A stretch of DNA of 64,000 nt from Mycobacterium colombiense (GTDB taxonomy: Bacteria; Actinomycetota; Actinomycetes; Mycobacteriales; Mycobacteriaceae). Below are positions 42,665-51,447 of this stretch, one piece after another. Location of the stretch: positions 214,674-278,673 of the forward strand of contig NZ_MBEI01000031.1 of NCBI RefSeq assembly GCF_001953985.1, read 5' to 3'. The position numbers and the translations under genes are program-made. Position 1 is the stretch's first letter. Each line of letters opens with the position of its first letter. Under the pieces are notes generated by a model. It saw only the letters and a program-made list of their open reading frames with translations. It did not search any database and had not been told where the DNA came from.

Positions 42665-44242
42665 TCAGGACGCGTCGTCGAGCACCTGATAGGCGGCGTT
42701 GTAACCGGGGGTGAAGGTGATGCCCGGTCCGCCATGGCATCCGGCGCCGGCGAGATACAGGCCGTCGATTCCGATGGGCATATCCAGGAAGCCCTTCGGG
42801 CCGGGCCGGTTGGGACCCATCAGGTCGGGGTGCAGCAGCCCGTGGCAGAAGTCGCCCGAGGGCGCGCCGAACATGGTGTTCATGTGGTAGGGCGCGAACG
42901 TGATGTGGCGTATCAGGATGTCCTTGAAGTTCGGCGCCAAGCGGGTGATCTTGTCGATAACGCGTTGCGCCATCAAGTTTTTGAGGTGCCCGTGCTGGTC
43001 GCGGCTGACCTCGACCGGGAACGCGTAGGCGAACGCGCTCGCCGCGTGCTTGCCGGGCGGCGCCATGCCGGGATCGTGCACCGATGGGATCTGCATTCCC
43101 ATCGACGGATTGTCCGGAACGACGCCACGCCGGCAGTTTTCCCAGTGCAGCTGTTGGGATTCGGGTGATCCGAAGATTCCGACCGACTGTTGCATGCCGT
43201 CGGCGTTGAGGAAGTCGTACGGCGGGGCGAATTCGGGCAGCCCATCCAGGGCGAAGTGGATCTGCACGAACGAGGCCCGGTGGTCGCGCCCGGAGACGCG
43301 TGAGACCAGTTGTGCCGGAACATGTTCGGGAGCAATCAGTTCGGTGAGCGTGATATCCGGCGACAGGTTGGATACCACGATCGGCGCCGATATCGTCGAT
43401 CCGTCGCGCAGTCGCACACCGGTCACTTTGCCGTCGTCGACGAGGATCTCGTCGACCTTGGCGCGGAACCGGATCTCGCCGCCGTGGGCGACGAAGAGCT
43501 CGCGCAGATGTTCGGTGAGTGCGCCGATGCCGCCCTTCAGCTTCGTCATCATCGCGGTGCTGGCCGCGTCGTCTTGGGGCACGGCTAAAGCAAACGCCAA
43601 ACAGGTTGCGCTGCCCGGTGTGTACGGGCCGCGGTAGGTCGAGTTGACGGCCAGGAAGGCCAGCATTCCGCGCATGACCGCGTGCTTGTCTTTGTCGGGT
43701 AGGTAGCGGTCGATCACGTCCATGGCCGAGCCGAACAGCATCTCGTGAATCGCCCGGCGCTCGGCGTCGTCGGTCGCGCAGGCATACATCTCATCGAGCG
43801 TCTTGGGCGGCCGGCGGACGTCGAAGCGGCCCAGCGCCTTCGCCGGCCCCTGACTCCAGCCGATCAATTCGGCCATGCCGGTGACCGCCTCGAGGCCGTG
43901 CCTCTCGCTCAGATGCGTCATGAGCCGCATCGGGTCACGGTAGAAGATCATCGGCTCCTCGCCGTGTTCGCCGATGTTGATGGACATCACGTCGGGCTCC
44001 ACCGCCGGCAGCGTATCCAGCCCGAGGTCCTTGGTGAGCTGGCTCGCCATGGGGAACTGCACCGAACCGGCGATCTCGTACCGGAAGCCGTCGATCAGTT
44101 CGACCGTCGCGGCCATGCCGCCGCCGTAGGTGTTGGCCTCTAGGCACAGAGTGTGCAGGCCCGCGCGTTGCAGAATCGCCGCGGCGGTGAGCCCGTTGTG
44201 CCCGGCGCCCACCACGATTGCGTGGTACTCGGTATTGGTCAC
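42665..44242 (-). CDS. FAD-dependent oxidoreductase, phytoene-desaturase-like
   Basis: About 525 aa. The dinucleotide-binding fold starts at once, 'HAIVVGAGHNGLTAAAILQR', followed by 'EANTYGGGMAATVELIDGFR', and the C-terminal FAD motif 'GIDGLYLAGAGCHGGPGITF'. It is of the CrtI/all-trans-retinol-saturase-like NAD(P)/FAD family (including PYROXD2). No phytoene synthase or other carotenoid gene is adjacent. GTG 44242 is preferred, having GAGGGCC 7 bases upstream. It is divergent from a TetR gene whose operators lie between them. Confidence 0.85.
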   Translation of the reverse strand: MTNTEYHAIVVGAGHNGLTAAAILQRAGLHTLCLEANTYGGGMAATVELIDGFRYEIAGSVQFPMASQLTKDLGLDTLPAVEPDVMSINIGEHGEEPMIFYRDPMRLMTHLSERHGLEAVTGMAELIGWSQGPAKALGRFDVRRPPKTLDEMYACATDDAERRAIHEMLFGSAMDVIDRYLPDKDKHAVMRGMLAFLAVNSTYRGPYTPGSATCLAFALAVPQDDAASTAMMTKLKGGIGALTEHLRELFVAHGGEIRFRAKVDEILVDDGKVTGVRLRDGSTISAPIVVSNLSPDITLTELIAPEHVPAQLVSRVSGRDHRASFVQIHFALDGLPEFAPPYDFLNADGMQQSVGIFGSPESQQLHWENCRRGVVPDNPSMGMQIPSVHDPGMAPPGKHAASAFAYAFPVEVSRDQHGHLKNLMAQRVIDKITRLAPNFKDILIRHITFAPYHMNTMFGAPSGDFCHGLLHPDLMGPNRPGPKGFLDMPIGIDGLYLAGAGCHGGPGITFTPGYNAAYQVLDDAS

Positions 44243-44286
44243 GATGTTGGCCCTCGCCTCCGTCGGGTGATCGCGTGCCAAGAATA

Positions 44287-44325
44287 TGTCAGTACTGACA
44301 CAATTGGAAGATGTCAGTCGTGACC
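44287..44325. promoter_or_regulatory. Two tandem palindromes, probable TetR operators
   Basis: TGTCAGTACTGACA (44287-44300) is a perfect 14-bp palindrome. A second, imperfect copy TGTCAGTCGTGACC begins 25 bp later (44312). They lie between the divergent flavoprotein (start 44242) and TetR genes, covering the likely -35 of the latter, and fit a TetR dimer pair controlling both genes. Confidence 0.7.
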
Positions 44326-44354
44326 CGCTCGCCTGGGATACGATCACCGCTGAG

Positions 44355-44954
44355 ATGACCGCCCCGGGCAACCGTCATGAACAACGACGACGATCGACGC
44401 ATGAGGCACTTCGCCAAGCGGCGTTGAAGAGCTTCGCCCACAAGGGGTTTGCCAACGTCACCGTCACCGAGCTGGCCCGCGAGGCCGGTGTCACCGAACG
44501 CACCTTCTTCCGGCACTTCCCGACCAAGGAAGCCGTGCTCTTCCAGGACTACGAGACCCAGTTGGAGTGGCTGGCCGAAGCGCTTGCCCAGCGACCGACC
44601 TCGGAATCGCTGTTCGACGCGGTGCTGGCCAGCGTCGCCGCATTCCCGCACGACCTCGAAGTGGTCCGGCAGGCCGCGACCGCCCGGGCCGAGCTGATCA
44701 GCGCCGAGCGGATCGCCGGTCACCTGCGGGTCGTGCAGTCGTCGTTTGCCCACGTGCTCACCGACTTCGTCAGGCGACGCAATCCGGATCTGGCCAGCAT
44801 CGACCTGGCCGCCGAGGTCGCGGGTTCCGTGATTGCCGCGGCCCTCGTTGCGGCAGTGGAGAATTGGGGCCGCCGAGGTTGTTCCGGCGACCTCGGTGCA
44901 GATGTGGCCGCGAGTTTGGAACTGGTGCGTTCCGGTCTGGCGTCACTCGCCTGA
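44355..44954 (+). CDS. TetR-family transcriptional regulator
   Basis: About 199 aa. The HTH is 'VTVTELAREAGVTERTFFRH' (typical TetR/AcrR pattern), and the remaining ~140 residues form the helical ligand domain. ATG 44355 is chosen because an earlier ATG at 44286 would place the two operator palindromes inside the coding region; a TACGAT -10-like hexamer at 44339 suggests a nearly leaderless start. It probably represses itself and the divergent FAD oxidoreductase gene. Confidence 0.87.
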   Translation: MTAPGNRHEQRRRSTHEALRQAALKSFAHKGFANVTVTELAREAGVTERTFFRHFPTKEAVLFQDYETQLEWLAEALAQRPTSESLFDAVLASVAAFPHDLEVVRQAATARAELISAERIAGHLRVVQSSFAHVLTDFVRRRNPDLASIDLAAEVAGSVIAAALVAAVENWGRRGCSGDLGADVAASLELVRSGLASLA

Positions 44955-44975
44955 TGGTTCGCGTCCTCGGGGGCT

Positions 44976-45845
44976 TTAGTGCTCGGTCGCGGCGTCCACG
45001 GCCGCCTCGATGAACCGGCGCAGCGCAGGGCCGTTGGCCCGCTTCAAAAACGCCAGGGCGACCGGAATGTCGGGAGCACCCGACAGCGCGACGAACCGCA
45101 CACCCGGGTGGATGTTGCGTCTGATGGCGACGTCGGGAATGACCCCGATGCCCCGGTCGGCGGCGACGCATTCGATCCACTCGTCGAAATTCGTTGTCTC
45201 GACCACCGTTTCGGGTCCCGCGCCTGCGGGCCACGACCAGGGTCCGGTCGTGCCACTGGCGGTGTTGACCACGAGTGGCCACCGTGGCACCTCGGCCCAG
45301 TCCAGCTTCGCACGCTCCGCGAGGGGCGAATGAATCGAACACACCGCCACGCGTGGCTCGTCGAAAAGGTGCACGATCCGAACGGAGGTCGACGTGACAT
45401 GCCCGCGCACCAGGGCGACGTCGACCCTTCCCTGCTGGACCGCGCCGAGCGCGTCGTCGGTGCGGATCAGGTTGACCGTGGTCCGGGCGGCCCGCTCGAA
45501 TTGCGCGACGGTGTCCTGCGCCCACGGGTCGGGCAGCAGCCAGCTGAACCCGAGGCGGATGCTCGCCTGTTGCCGGACGGCGTCCACACCGCGCCCCAAC
45601 TCGGCAAGGACGCGTTCGACGTGATCGAGGAAGATCCGCCCGGCCTGGGTGGTCGCCACGTGTCGCGAACTGCGGTCCAACAGCGTCGCTTCGAGCGCGT
45701 CCTCGAGCTGCTGGATGGTTCTGCTCAGGGCGGGCTGGGTGATGCTGAGTTCCTCGGCGGCCTGCGTGAACGAGGCGAGGCGTGCCACCGCTTCGAATGT
45801 CCGCAGGTGGCGCAACTCGACTCGGCCGGCCTGCACCGCGTCCAT
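44976..45845 (-). CDS. LysR-family transcriptional regulator
   Basis: A 289-aa LysR protein: HTH 'ASFTQAAEELSITQPALSRT' near residues 25-45, then the two-lobed periplasmic-binding-like effector domain. ATG 45845 (MDAVQAGRVELRHLRTFEAV) aligns with the family start; the longer frame does not. It is divergent from a tautomerase-nitronate monooxygenase operon 109 bases away, the usual arrangement of a LysR activator and its target. Confidence 0.9.
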   Translation of the reverse strand: MDAVQAGRVELRHLRTFEAVARLASFTQAAEELSITQPALSRTIQQLEDALEATLLDRSSRHVATTQAGRIFLDHVERVLAELGRGVDAVRQQASIRLGFSWLLPDPWAQDTVAQFERAARTTVNLIRTDDALGAVQQGRVDVALVRGHVTSTSVRIVHLFDEPRVAVCSIHSPLAERAKLDWAEVPRWPLVVNTASGTTGPWSWPAGAGPETVVETTNFDEWIECVAADRGIGVIPDVAIRRNIHPGVRFVALSGAPDIPVALAFLKRANGPALRRFIEAAVDAATEH

Positions 45846-45954
45846 GCCTGATGAGCATAGATCGCCTACAGAAGGCATTTCACGCGGGATTCCGGTGGAC
45901 CTACCGTCGGTTGCAAAGGATGCGCAATCCGCGCGTTGTCCGCAGGAGGAAAAA

Positions 45955-46347
45955 ATGCCGCTGTTGTACATCGACCTCGTCGAGGGCCGTTCGCCGTCGG
46001 AGGTTCGTGCGCTGCTGGACGCGATCCACGAGACGGTGGTCGAAGCGTTCGGCGTCCCGGAACGGGATCGCTACCAGGTGGTGCACACCCACCCGGTCCA
46101 CGAGATCGTCACGCTGGATACCGGCCTGGGCATCGACCGTTCGTCTCGCCAGGTGGTCTTGCACATGGTGAGCCGGCGACGTCCACGCGAGCTCAAGCAG
46201 AAGTTCTATGAGCTGCTGGCGTCCCGTCTCGCGGATCGCTGCCGGCTCGACCCCGCCGACCTGATCGTCTCGGTCACCGAAAACGACGACGAGGATTGGT
46301 CTTTCGGCCACGGTAGGGCGCAGTTCCTCACCGGTGAACTCAAGTGA
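45955..46347 (+). CDS. Tautomerase-family protein
   Basis: A 130-aa long-form tautomerase with catalytic Pro after the initiator Met ('MPLLYIDLVEGRSPSEVRAL') and second unit 'VVLHMVSRRRPRELKQKFYE'. A strong AGGAGGA site precedes the ATG. It overlaps the next gene by 4 bases (GTGA), so it is coupled to the nitronate monooxygenase, and it is probably activated by the divergent LysR protein. Confidence 0.87.
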   Translation: MPLLYIDLVEGRSPSEVRALLDAIHETVVEAFGVPERDRYQVVHTHPVHEIVTLDTGLGIDRSSRQVVLHMVSRRRPRELKQKFYELLASRLADRCRLDPADLIVSVTENDDEDWSFGHGRAQFLTGELK

Positions 46348-47333
46348 GCGCGATTGATTTGACGACGCGGCTCACCGAGTCGTTCGGAATCGAGCAACCG
46401 ATCGTGCTCGCGCCGATGGCGCTGGTCTCCGGCGGTCGGCTCGCGGCGGCGGTGACGCAGGCGGGCGGCCTGGGCCTCATCGGTGGCGGCTACGCCGACG
46501 CCGAATGGCTGCGAACCCAGGTCGGCCTGGCCGACGGCGCCCGGGTCGGATACGGGTTCATCACCTGGAGCCTGGCCCGCAACCCGGGGGCGCTCGACAT
46601 CGCACTGGAGCAGCGGCCGGCGGCCGTGATGCTGTCGTTCGGCGAGCTACAGCCTTTCGCCGACCGCATTCACGCTGCCGGCGTCCCGCTGCTCGCGCAG
46701 GTGCAGACCCTCGATCAGGCAGGCCGGGCCTTGGACGCCGGGGCCGAAGTCATCGTGGCTCAGGGCGGCGAGGCCGGTGGCCACGGCATGAGCGTGCGGT
46801 CGACCTTCACCCTGGTGCCCGAGGTCGTCGACTTCGTGGCCGATCGCTCGCCCGACACATTGGTGGTGGCCGCGGGCGGCGTGAGCGATGGTCGCGGGCT
46901 GGCGGCCGCGCTGGCACTGGGTGCCGATGGCGCGGTCGTGGGAACCCGGTTCTGGGCGACGCCGGAGGCGCTGGTCTCACCGCGCGCGCAGCAGCGCGCC
47001 GTGGCGGCCGGCGGCGACGACACCCTGCGCACCCGCGTCTATGACCTTGTGCGCCGCCTCGAATGGCCCACCGGATACAACGCGCGGGCGCTGAGCAACG
47101 CCTTCCTGGACACCTGGCACGGCAACGAGGCCGAACTGTCGGCGCAACTGCCAGCAGCGATCGGCGCCTACGAAAAAGCCGTCGCCGCAGAGGATTTCGA
47201 CACCGCCGCCATACTGATCGGCGAGGGGGTGGGGCGGATACGCGAAGTCCGTCCCGCCGCTGACATCGTCTCCGAAATGGTCGGCGAAGCGGCCCACATC
47301 CTGAATCGGGCGGCCGGATCAACAGCTCAGTAA
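46344..47333 (+). CDS. Nitronate monooxygenase family protein
   Basis: A 329-aa FMN TIM-barrel protein: 'QPIVLAPMALVSGGRLAAAV', 'IVAQGGEAGGHG' (active-site loop with the family His), 'LVVAAGGVSDGRGLAAALAL' and 'AVVGTRFWAT'. It should oxidise nitronates or related carbanions. The GTG start lies inside the tautomerase gene. The pairing of a tautomerase with an NMO suggests successive steps on one nitro or keto substrate. It ends tail to tail with the next gene (7-base overlap). Confidence 0.9.
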   Translation: MSAIDLTTRLTESFGIEQPIVLAPMALVSGGRLAAAVTQAGGLGLIGGGYADAEWLRTQVGLADGARVGYGFITWSLARNPGALDIALEQRPAAVMLSFGELQPFADRIHAAGVPLLAQVQTLDQAGRALDAGAEVIVAQGGEAGGHGMSVRSTFTLVPEVVDFVADRSPDTLVVAAGGVSDGRGLAAALALGADGAVVGTRFWATPEALVSPRAQQRAVAAGGDDTLRTRVYDLVRRLEWPTGYNARALSNAFLDTWHGNEAELSAQLPAAIGAYEKAVAAEDFDTAAILIGEGVGRIREVRPAADIVSEMVGEAAHILNRAAGSTAQ

Positions 47334-48040
47334 AGGGGTGACCAGTCCGAGGTGCGCAACAGCCGGCTTTCCCATTGATCGCGGAACTGCAAAGCGTCGA
47401 ACATGTAGCTGCCCGGCGCCCGGTGCTCGGGCGGGATCTCCTTGGTGAGCAGGTGGACGAGCGCCGCGTAGTTGTTGGAGTCGTCAATCCGTTGCCACAG
47501 CATCGCTTCTCGCCGACGATAACTTCCGTGCGCGACCTGAAAGCAGGCCTGAATATCAAGGATTCGCATCCGTTCCGGTGCCCGGGACAGCGGCCGATAG
47601 TAGATCTCGTCCCAGGAGCGGATGTACTCGTCGAGCGGCGCGTAGGGCCACCCGGTGTCTTCCATGAACAGTGCCAGGGGGTGAGTGGACCCATCGGTGG
47701 GCACCGTCGTCAAGTCCACGGTCTGAAGCGGTGACCACGACACCGGCAGCAGGATCTTGCCGCTCACCTCGTGACGCAGGTTGTCCATCTCGCGCATCCA
47801 GGGTCGGAGGTCACCGCTCTGCGCCCGGCGGGCAAGCCTCTCCCAGGCGGCGCCGTCGACGATGCCCGTGATCGTGACCACGTTGTACGACATCCCCGAT
47901 CCGTGGGCGTGGTTGGCGTACCAGAGCAGCCGAGCGTCGTCCTGTTCGGCCAATGTCGGCATCCAGCCCTCGCGGTAGGCGGCCTCGAAATCGTCTTGGT
48001 GCGCGCCGACGACTTTGTGGGTCTCGTGGAGGAAGAGCAT
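47327..48040 (-). CDS. Conserved hypothetical protein, paralog of the protein at 49512
   Basis: A 237-aa unknown. It aligns over its whole length with the 49512-50210 product: start 'MLFLHETHKVVGAHQDDFEA', 'DDARLLWYANHAHGSGMSYN', 'ALFMEDTGWPYAPLDEYIRS' and the end 'DQWESRLLRTSDWSPLY'. The repeated pattern of short ferredoxin-like segments recalls NIPSNAP/dimeric alpha-beta-barrel proteins, which is only a suggestion. It is the last gene of a three-gene operon, 16 bases after an acyl-CoA ligase. ATG 48040 has a GGGAG site. Confidence 0.75.
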   Translation of the reverse strand: MLFLHETHKVVGAHQDDFEAAYREGWMPTLAEQDDARLLWYANHAHGSGMSYNVVTITGIVDGAAWERLARRAQSGDLRPWMREMDNLRHEVSGKILLPVSWSPLQTVDLTTVPTDGSTHPLALFMEDTGWPYAPLDEYIRSWDEIYYRPLSRAPERMRILDIQACFQVAHGSYRRREAMLWQRIDDSNNYAALVHLLTKEIPPEHRAPGSYMFDALQFRDQWESRLLRTSDWSPLY

Positions 48041-48056
48041 TGGAACTCCCAGGGTT

Positions 48057-49502
48057 TCAGGCGCCGGTCGCAATCAGCGCTGCGAGCTCGCGGCGGTTGA
48101 TCTTCCCGGTTGAGTTGTAGGGGATGTTGTCCACGATCGCCAGCCGCTCGGGCAGCTTGAAGTAAGCGATCAACTCGCGACAGTGCGCGCGCAGCTCCTC
48201 GAGAGTCACTGGGGCGCACGCCACAACCGCGGCCCCCACCCGTTGGCCGAGCTCCTCGTCGGCGACGCCGATAACCGCGACATCGCGCACCGCCGCGTGG
48301 GAACGAAGCGCCTCCTCGACTTCGGTCGGGCCGAACTTCTCGCCCCCGCGGTTGATGGTGTCGCTCAGCCGTCCACTGGGGAAGATGTATCCGTCGGAGT
48401 CCTGGCGGGCGAGGTCGCCGGTGCGCAACCAGCCCGCGGTGACGTTCTGGGTTGTGTTCACCCACAACTCGCCGACGGTTCCGATCTCGACGTCGCTTCC
48501 CGTGTCGGGGTCCACGACGCGCACCTCAACTCCGGGTAGCGGCCGCCCCACGGAGCCCGCGCGAGCGGGATCTCGGTGATCGTCAGGCATCAGTGTCGTG
48601 TACGCGCCGAGGGTCTCGGTCTGACCGAATACGTTGGCGAACGCCACATGTGGAAGCGCGGTCATCGCCCTGCGCACCAAACTGACAGGTGCGGCGGCGG
48701 CCCCGTAGGCGATGGCGACTAGCGACGTCAAATCCGTTGCGGGGAAGTCGGGATGGTCGATGATGCGCTGCAGCATCGTCGGCACCATGAACGTGGTCGT
48801 CACGCGGTGCTGTGACACCAGGCGTAGCCACTCGCCGGCGTCAAATCGCTGCTGTACCACCGAGGTATTGCCGGAGTACAAGCTGCCGAGGATGCCCAGC
48901 GCGCCCCCGACATGGAAGAACGGGACGCACATCATCCCCACCGACGGCCTGGCCTGCGCGCGAAATGGCGCCGCCATCCCTGTGATTCGTCGGGTGAGCT
49001 GCGCGCTGGTGATGACGACCGCCTTGGGGAGTCCCGTTGTCCCGCTGGTGAAAAGGATCAAGGCGTCCCGGTCGTCGGCAGCGGCGACGGCTTCGTCGCC
49101 GGGCCCGACGGTGATCGCGGCCAGGTCCGCGTGGGTCAACACCGTGGGTACGCCGGCTTCGCGGAGCCGGTCGGCGTACGTCGCACCCGCCACGGCCACG
49201 CCGGCGCAACCGGCGTTGTCGAGCAGCCCGCGGATCTCCGGCGGGGTCAGCGCGGGGTTCATCAGCGCGGCCGCGGCACCTATGCGCGCGGCTCCCAGCA
49301 AGGTCGCGATCGACAACAGGCTTCCGCCGTCGAGGACGGCGACACGCTGGCCGGCCCGCACACCACTGGCGGTCAGGCCGGCTGCGCACTGGCGGACCGT
49401 ATGCGCCACTTCGCCGTAACCGATGGGCTGCCCATCGATGATCAGCGCGGTCCGGGCGGGCTCGCTGGTTTCGGCGGTGTCGAGGATCGTCCCGATGTTC
49501 AT
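48057..49502 (-). CDS. AMP-forming acyl-CoA synthetase/ligase
   Basis: A 481-aa ANL-family ligase. P-loop 'ALILFTSGTTGLPKAVVI', 'VFGQTETLGAY' adenine motif, hinge 'GWLRTGDLARQDSDGYIFPS' and the C-terminal Lys in 'PYNSTGKINRREL' are all intact. It should activate a carboxylic acid to its CoA thioester. It lies between two paralogous unknown genes (gaps of 9 and 16 bases), all in one operon, so those proteins presumably act on the same pathway. The substrate is unknown. Confidence 0.9.
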   Translation of the reverse strand: MNIGTILDTAETSEPARTALIIDGQPIGYGEVAHTVRQCAAGLTASGVRAGQRVAVLDGGSLLSIATLLGAARIGAAAALMNPALTPPEIRGLLDNAGCAGVAVAGATYADRLREAGVPTVLTHADLAAITVGPGDEAVAAADDRDALILFTSGTTGLPKAVVITSAQLTRRITGMAAPFRAQARPSVGMMCVPFFHVGGALGILGSLYSGNTSVVQQRFDAGEWLRLVSQHRVTTTFMVPTMLQRIIDHPDFPATDLTSLVAIAYGAAAAPVSLVRRAMTALPHVAFANVFGQTETLGAYTTLMPDDHRDPARAGSVGRPLPGVEVRVVDPDTGSDVEIGTVGELWVNTTQNVTAGWLRTGDLARQDSDGYIFPSGRLSDTINRGGEKFGPTEVEEALRSHAAVRDVAVIGVADEELGQRVGAAVVACAPVTLEELRAHCRELIAYFKLPERLAIVDNIPYNSTGKINRRELAALIATGA

Positions 49503-49511
49503 GCGTGCCGT

Positions 49512-50210
49512 TCAGTACAAGGGTGACCAGGCGGAGGTACGCAGCAGCCGGCTGGTCCACTGGTCGCGCAGGTCCAGGGCATCATGCATCCAGGTTCCCG
49601 GGGCGCGGTATTCGTCCGGGATCCGCGTTCGGAGGAGTCCGAGGAGTTGCTCGGGTCGCTGGATGCGCTGCATCAGGATGACCTCGCGCCGAAGATGACT
49701 GCCCAGAGCGGGCTGGAAAGCCGCCTGAATCGTCAGCATCGCGGACGGCCGTTCGAGGCCCGGGGCATACACATCGCTGCAGCGGTCGATGTATTCCTCG
49801 AACTTGTCTTGGTAGGGCCACATGGTGTCTTCCATGTAGAGGCTCAGCTCGTGTTCTCGCCCGTCGACCGGTATTTCGTCGAACATCACGTTCTGCATCG
49901 GCGACCACGGAAGTGCTACCAGCAGTTTGGCTTCGACGTCGTGCCGCAGTTCGTCCAGTCCGCGCATCCAGGTCTGCAGGTCGCCTCCTTGAACCCGCAG
50001 TGCAAGACGCTCCCACGCCGTCCCGTCCCTGACGGCGGTGACGGTGACGACCGTGTAGGACGGGCCACTGCCTTGGGCGTGGTCGGCGTACCACAGCAGC
50101 CGTGCGTCGTCGCCGTCGGCGAGCTTGGGCATCCAGCCGTCCCGGAACGCGGCCTCGAAGTCGTCTTCGTGGCGGCCGCGCACTTTATGCACCTCGTGCA
50201 TGAACAGCAC
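49512..50210 (-). CDS. Conserved hypothetical protein, paralog of the protein at 47327
   Basis: A 232-aa unknown, first gene of the three-gene operon. It shares with its paralog the blocks 'HKVRGRHEDDFEAAFRDGWM', 'DDARLLWYADHAQGSG', 'LYMEDTMWPYQDKFEEYIDR' and 'LRTSAWSPLY'. GTG 50210 has GGAG about 10 bases upstream. The conserved Trp/Tyr/His-rich segments suggest a ligand-binding or enzymatic role rather than a structural one, but no family function can be named. Confidence 0.75.
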   Translation of the reverse strand: MLFMHEVHKVRGRHEDDFEAAFRDGWMPKLADGDDARLLWYADHAQGSGPSYTVVTVTAVRDGTAWERLALRVQGGDLQTWMRGLDELRHDVEAKLLVALPWSPMQNVMFDEIPVDGREHELSLYMEDTMWPYQDKFEEYIDRCSDVYAPGLERPSAMLTIQAAFQPALGSHLRREVILMQRIQRPEQLLGLLRTRIPDEYRAPGTWMHDALDLRDQWTSRLLRTSAWSPLY

Positions 50211-50317
50211 GCCGAGACGGTAACTCCAAACCCATTGTCCGGTCTATGCCTGGCCTCGACGACCACGATCTGGTTTGCTCAGCTCAGTACGTCTCTTCAC
50301 CGGGCAGGAGTTCGCTG

Positions 50318-50800
50318 ATGGCCCGTCTCAACGTGCCGGACGGCCCCGGCGGCGAAGCCGCCATGATCTGGACGCTGCGGCCGCAACTCGGCGACATGGT
50401 CGAACACATGATCCGCGGCGCCTATCAGCAGAGCATCCTTCCGGCCGACGAGCGGGAGCTCGCCCGGATGCGCATCGCCCAGATCAACGACTGCGTGGCC
50501 TGCTCGGATTTTCGCGCCCAGTCGGTGCTGGACGCCGGTGTGGCGCCCGAGCTGTACGACAATGTCGCCGCCTACGCCAGTTACCCGGGATACACGCCGC
50601 GCCAACGCCTTTGCATCGAGTACGCCGAGCGCTTCGCCACCGATCACGCCTCTCTGGATGACGCCTTCTTTCAACGACTTCGGGAGTCGTTCTCCGACGA
50701 GGAGATCCTGGACCTCACGCTGTGCGTTGCCGTCTTTCTCGGCCTGGGGCGCTCGCTGAGCGTGCTGGGCGTCGACCAGTCCTGCGCCATCGACCTCTGA
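50318..50800 (+). CDS. Carboxymuconolactone decarboxylase family protein
   Basis: A 160-aa CMD/AhpD-like protein with the Cys pair in 'MRIAQINDCVACSDFRAQSV' (C-x2-C) and the downstream helix 'LCIEYAERFATDHASLDDAF'. The AhpD-like spacing suggests possible peroxidase or reductase activity. ATG 50318 has an AGGAG site 8 bases upstream. It heads an operon with a nitroreductase (17-base gap) and an SRPBCC protein, and is divergent from the acyl-CoA ligase operon. Confidence 0.85.
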   Translation: MARLNVPDGPGGEAAMIWTLRPQLGDMVEHMIRGAYQQSILPADERELARMRIAQINDCVACSDFRAQSVLDAGVAPELYDNVAAYASYPGYTPRQRLCIEYAERFATDHASLDDAFFQRLRESFSDEEILDLTLCVAVFLGLGRSLSVLGVDQSCAIDL

Positions 50801-50817
50801 CAACCCGGAAGGAACCA

Positions 50818-51447
50818 ATGGACATCGCCACCGTCGACGAACTGCTGAGCACCACGCGGTCGGTTCGCAAACGCCTCGACCTGACCCGTCCGGTCAGTCG
50901 CGAGGTGATCCTGGAGTGCATCCAGCTGGCGATGCAGGCGCCGACGGCCAGCAACACGCAGGACTGGCGCTGGCTGGTGATCACCGATGCGGACAAGCGA
51001 GCCGCGATCGCCGAGATCTACCGCAGCATCGGGGCGCAATACCTGGCGTACGCGGCCGACAACGCGACGGACCCGCAGACGCAGCGGGTGTACCGGAGCG
51101 CGATGAGCCTGACCGAGACGCTGGCCGACGTGCCGGTGCACGTCATTCCGTGCATCGATCAGCGCATCGACGGCGCGGCATTGGGCATTGCCGCGGCGGC
51201 CTGGGCATCGATCATCCCGGCGGGCTGGAGCTTTCTGCTGGCATTGCGCTCGCGGGGGCTGGGATCGGTGTGGACGACGATGCATCTGTTCAAGGAGCAG
51301 GAGGTCGCCGAGCTGCTCGGCATTCCGCCCACCGTCACGCAGGCGGCGCTGTTCCCTGTCGCCTATACGGTCGGCACCGACTTCCGGCCGGCCAAGCGGC
51401 CCCCCGCGGAGACCATCACGTTCTGGGACAGTTGGGGAGACGGCTGA
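50818..51447 (+). CDS. Nitroreductase-family protein
   Basis: A 209-aa FMN-dependent reductase: 'TTRSVRKRLDLTRPVSREVI' and 'AMQAPTASNTQDWRWLVITD' hold the phosphate- and flavin-binding residues, and 'GLGSVWTTMHLFKEQEVAEL' is the family C-terminal segment. Members reduce nitro groups, quinones or enones, or act in dehydrogenation. A GGAAGGAACC site precedes the ATG. Its stop overlaps the start of the next gene (TGATG), so the two are coupled. Confidence 0.9.
   Translation: MDIATVDELLSTTRSVRKRLDLTRPVSREVILECIQLAMQAPTASNTQDWRWLVITDADKRAAIAEIYRSIGAQYLAYAADNATDPQTQRVYRSAMSLTETLADVPVHVIPCIDQRIDGAALGIAAAAWASIIPAGWSFLLALRSRGLGSVWTTMHLFKEQEVAELLGIPPTVTQAALFPVAYTVGTDFRPAKRPPAETITFWDSWGDG

Noticed and set aside
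44286..44354. Upstream ATG (44286) as the TetR start
   Set aside because: It would put two operator palindromes into the coding sequence, and the extra 23 residues do not resemble a TetR N-terminus.
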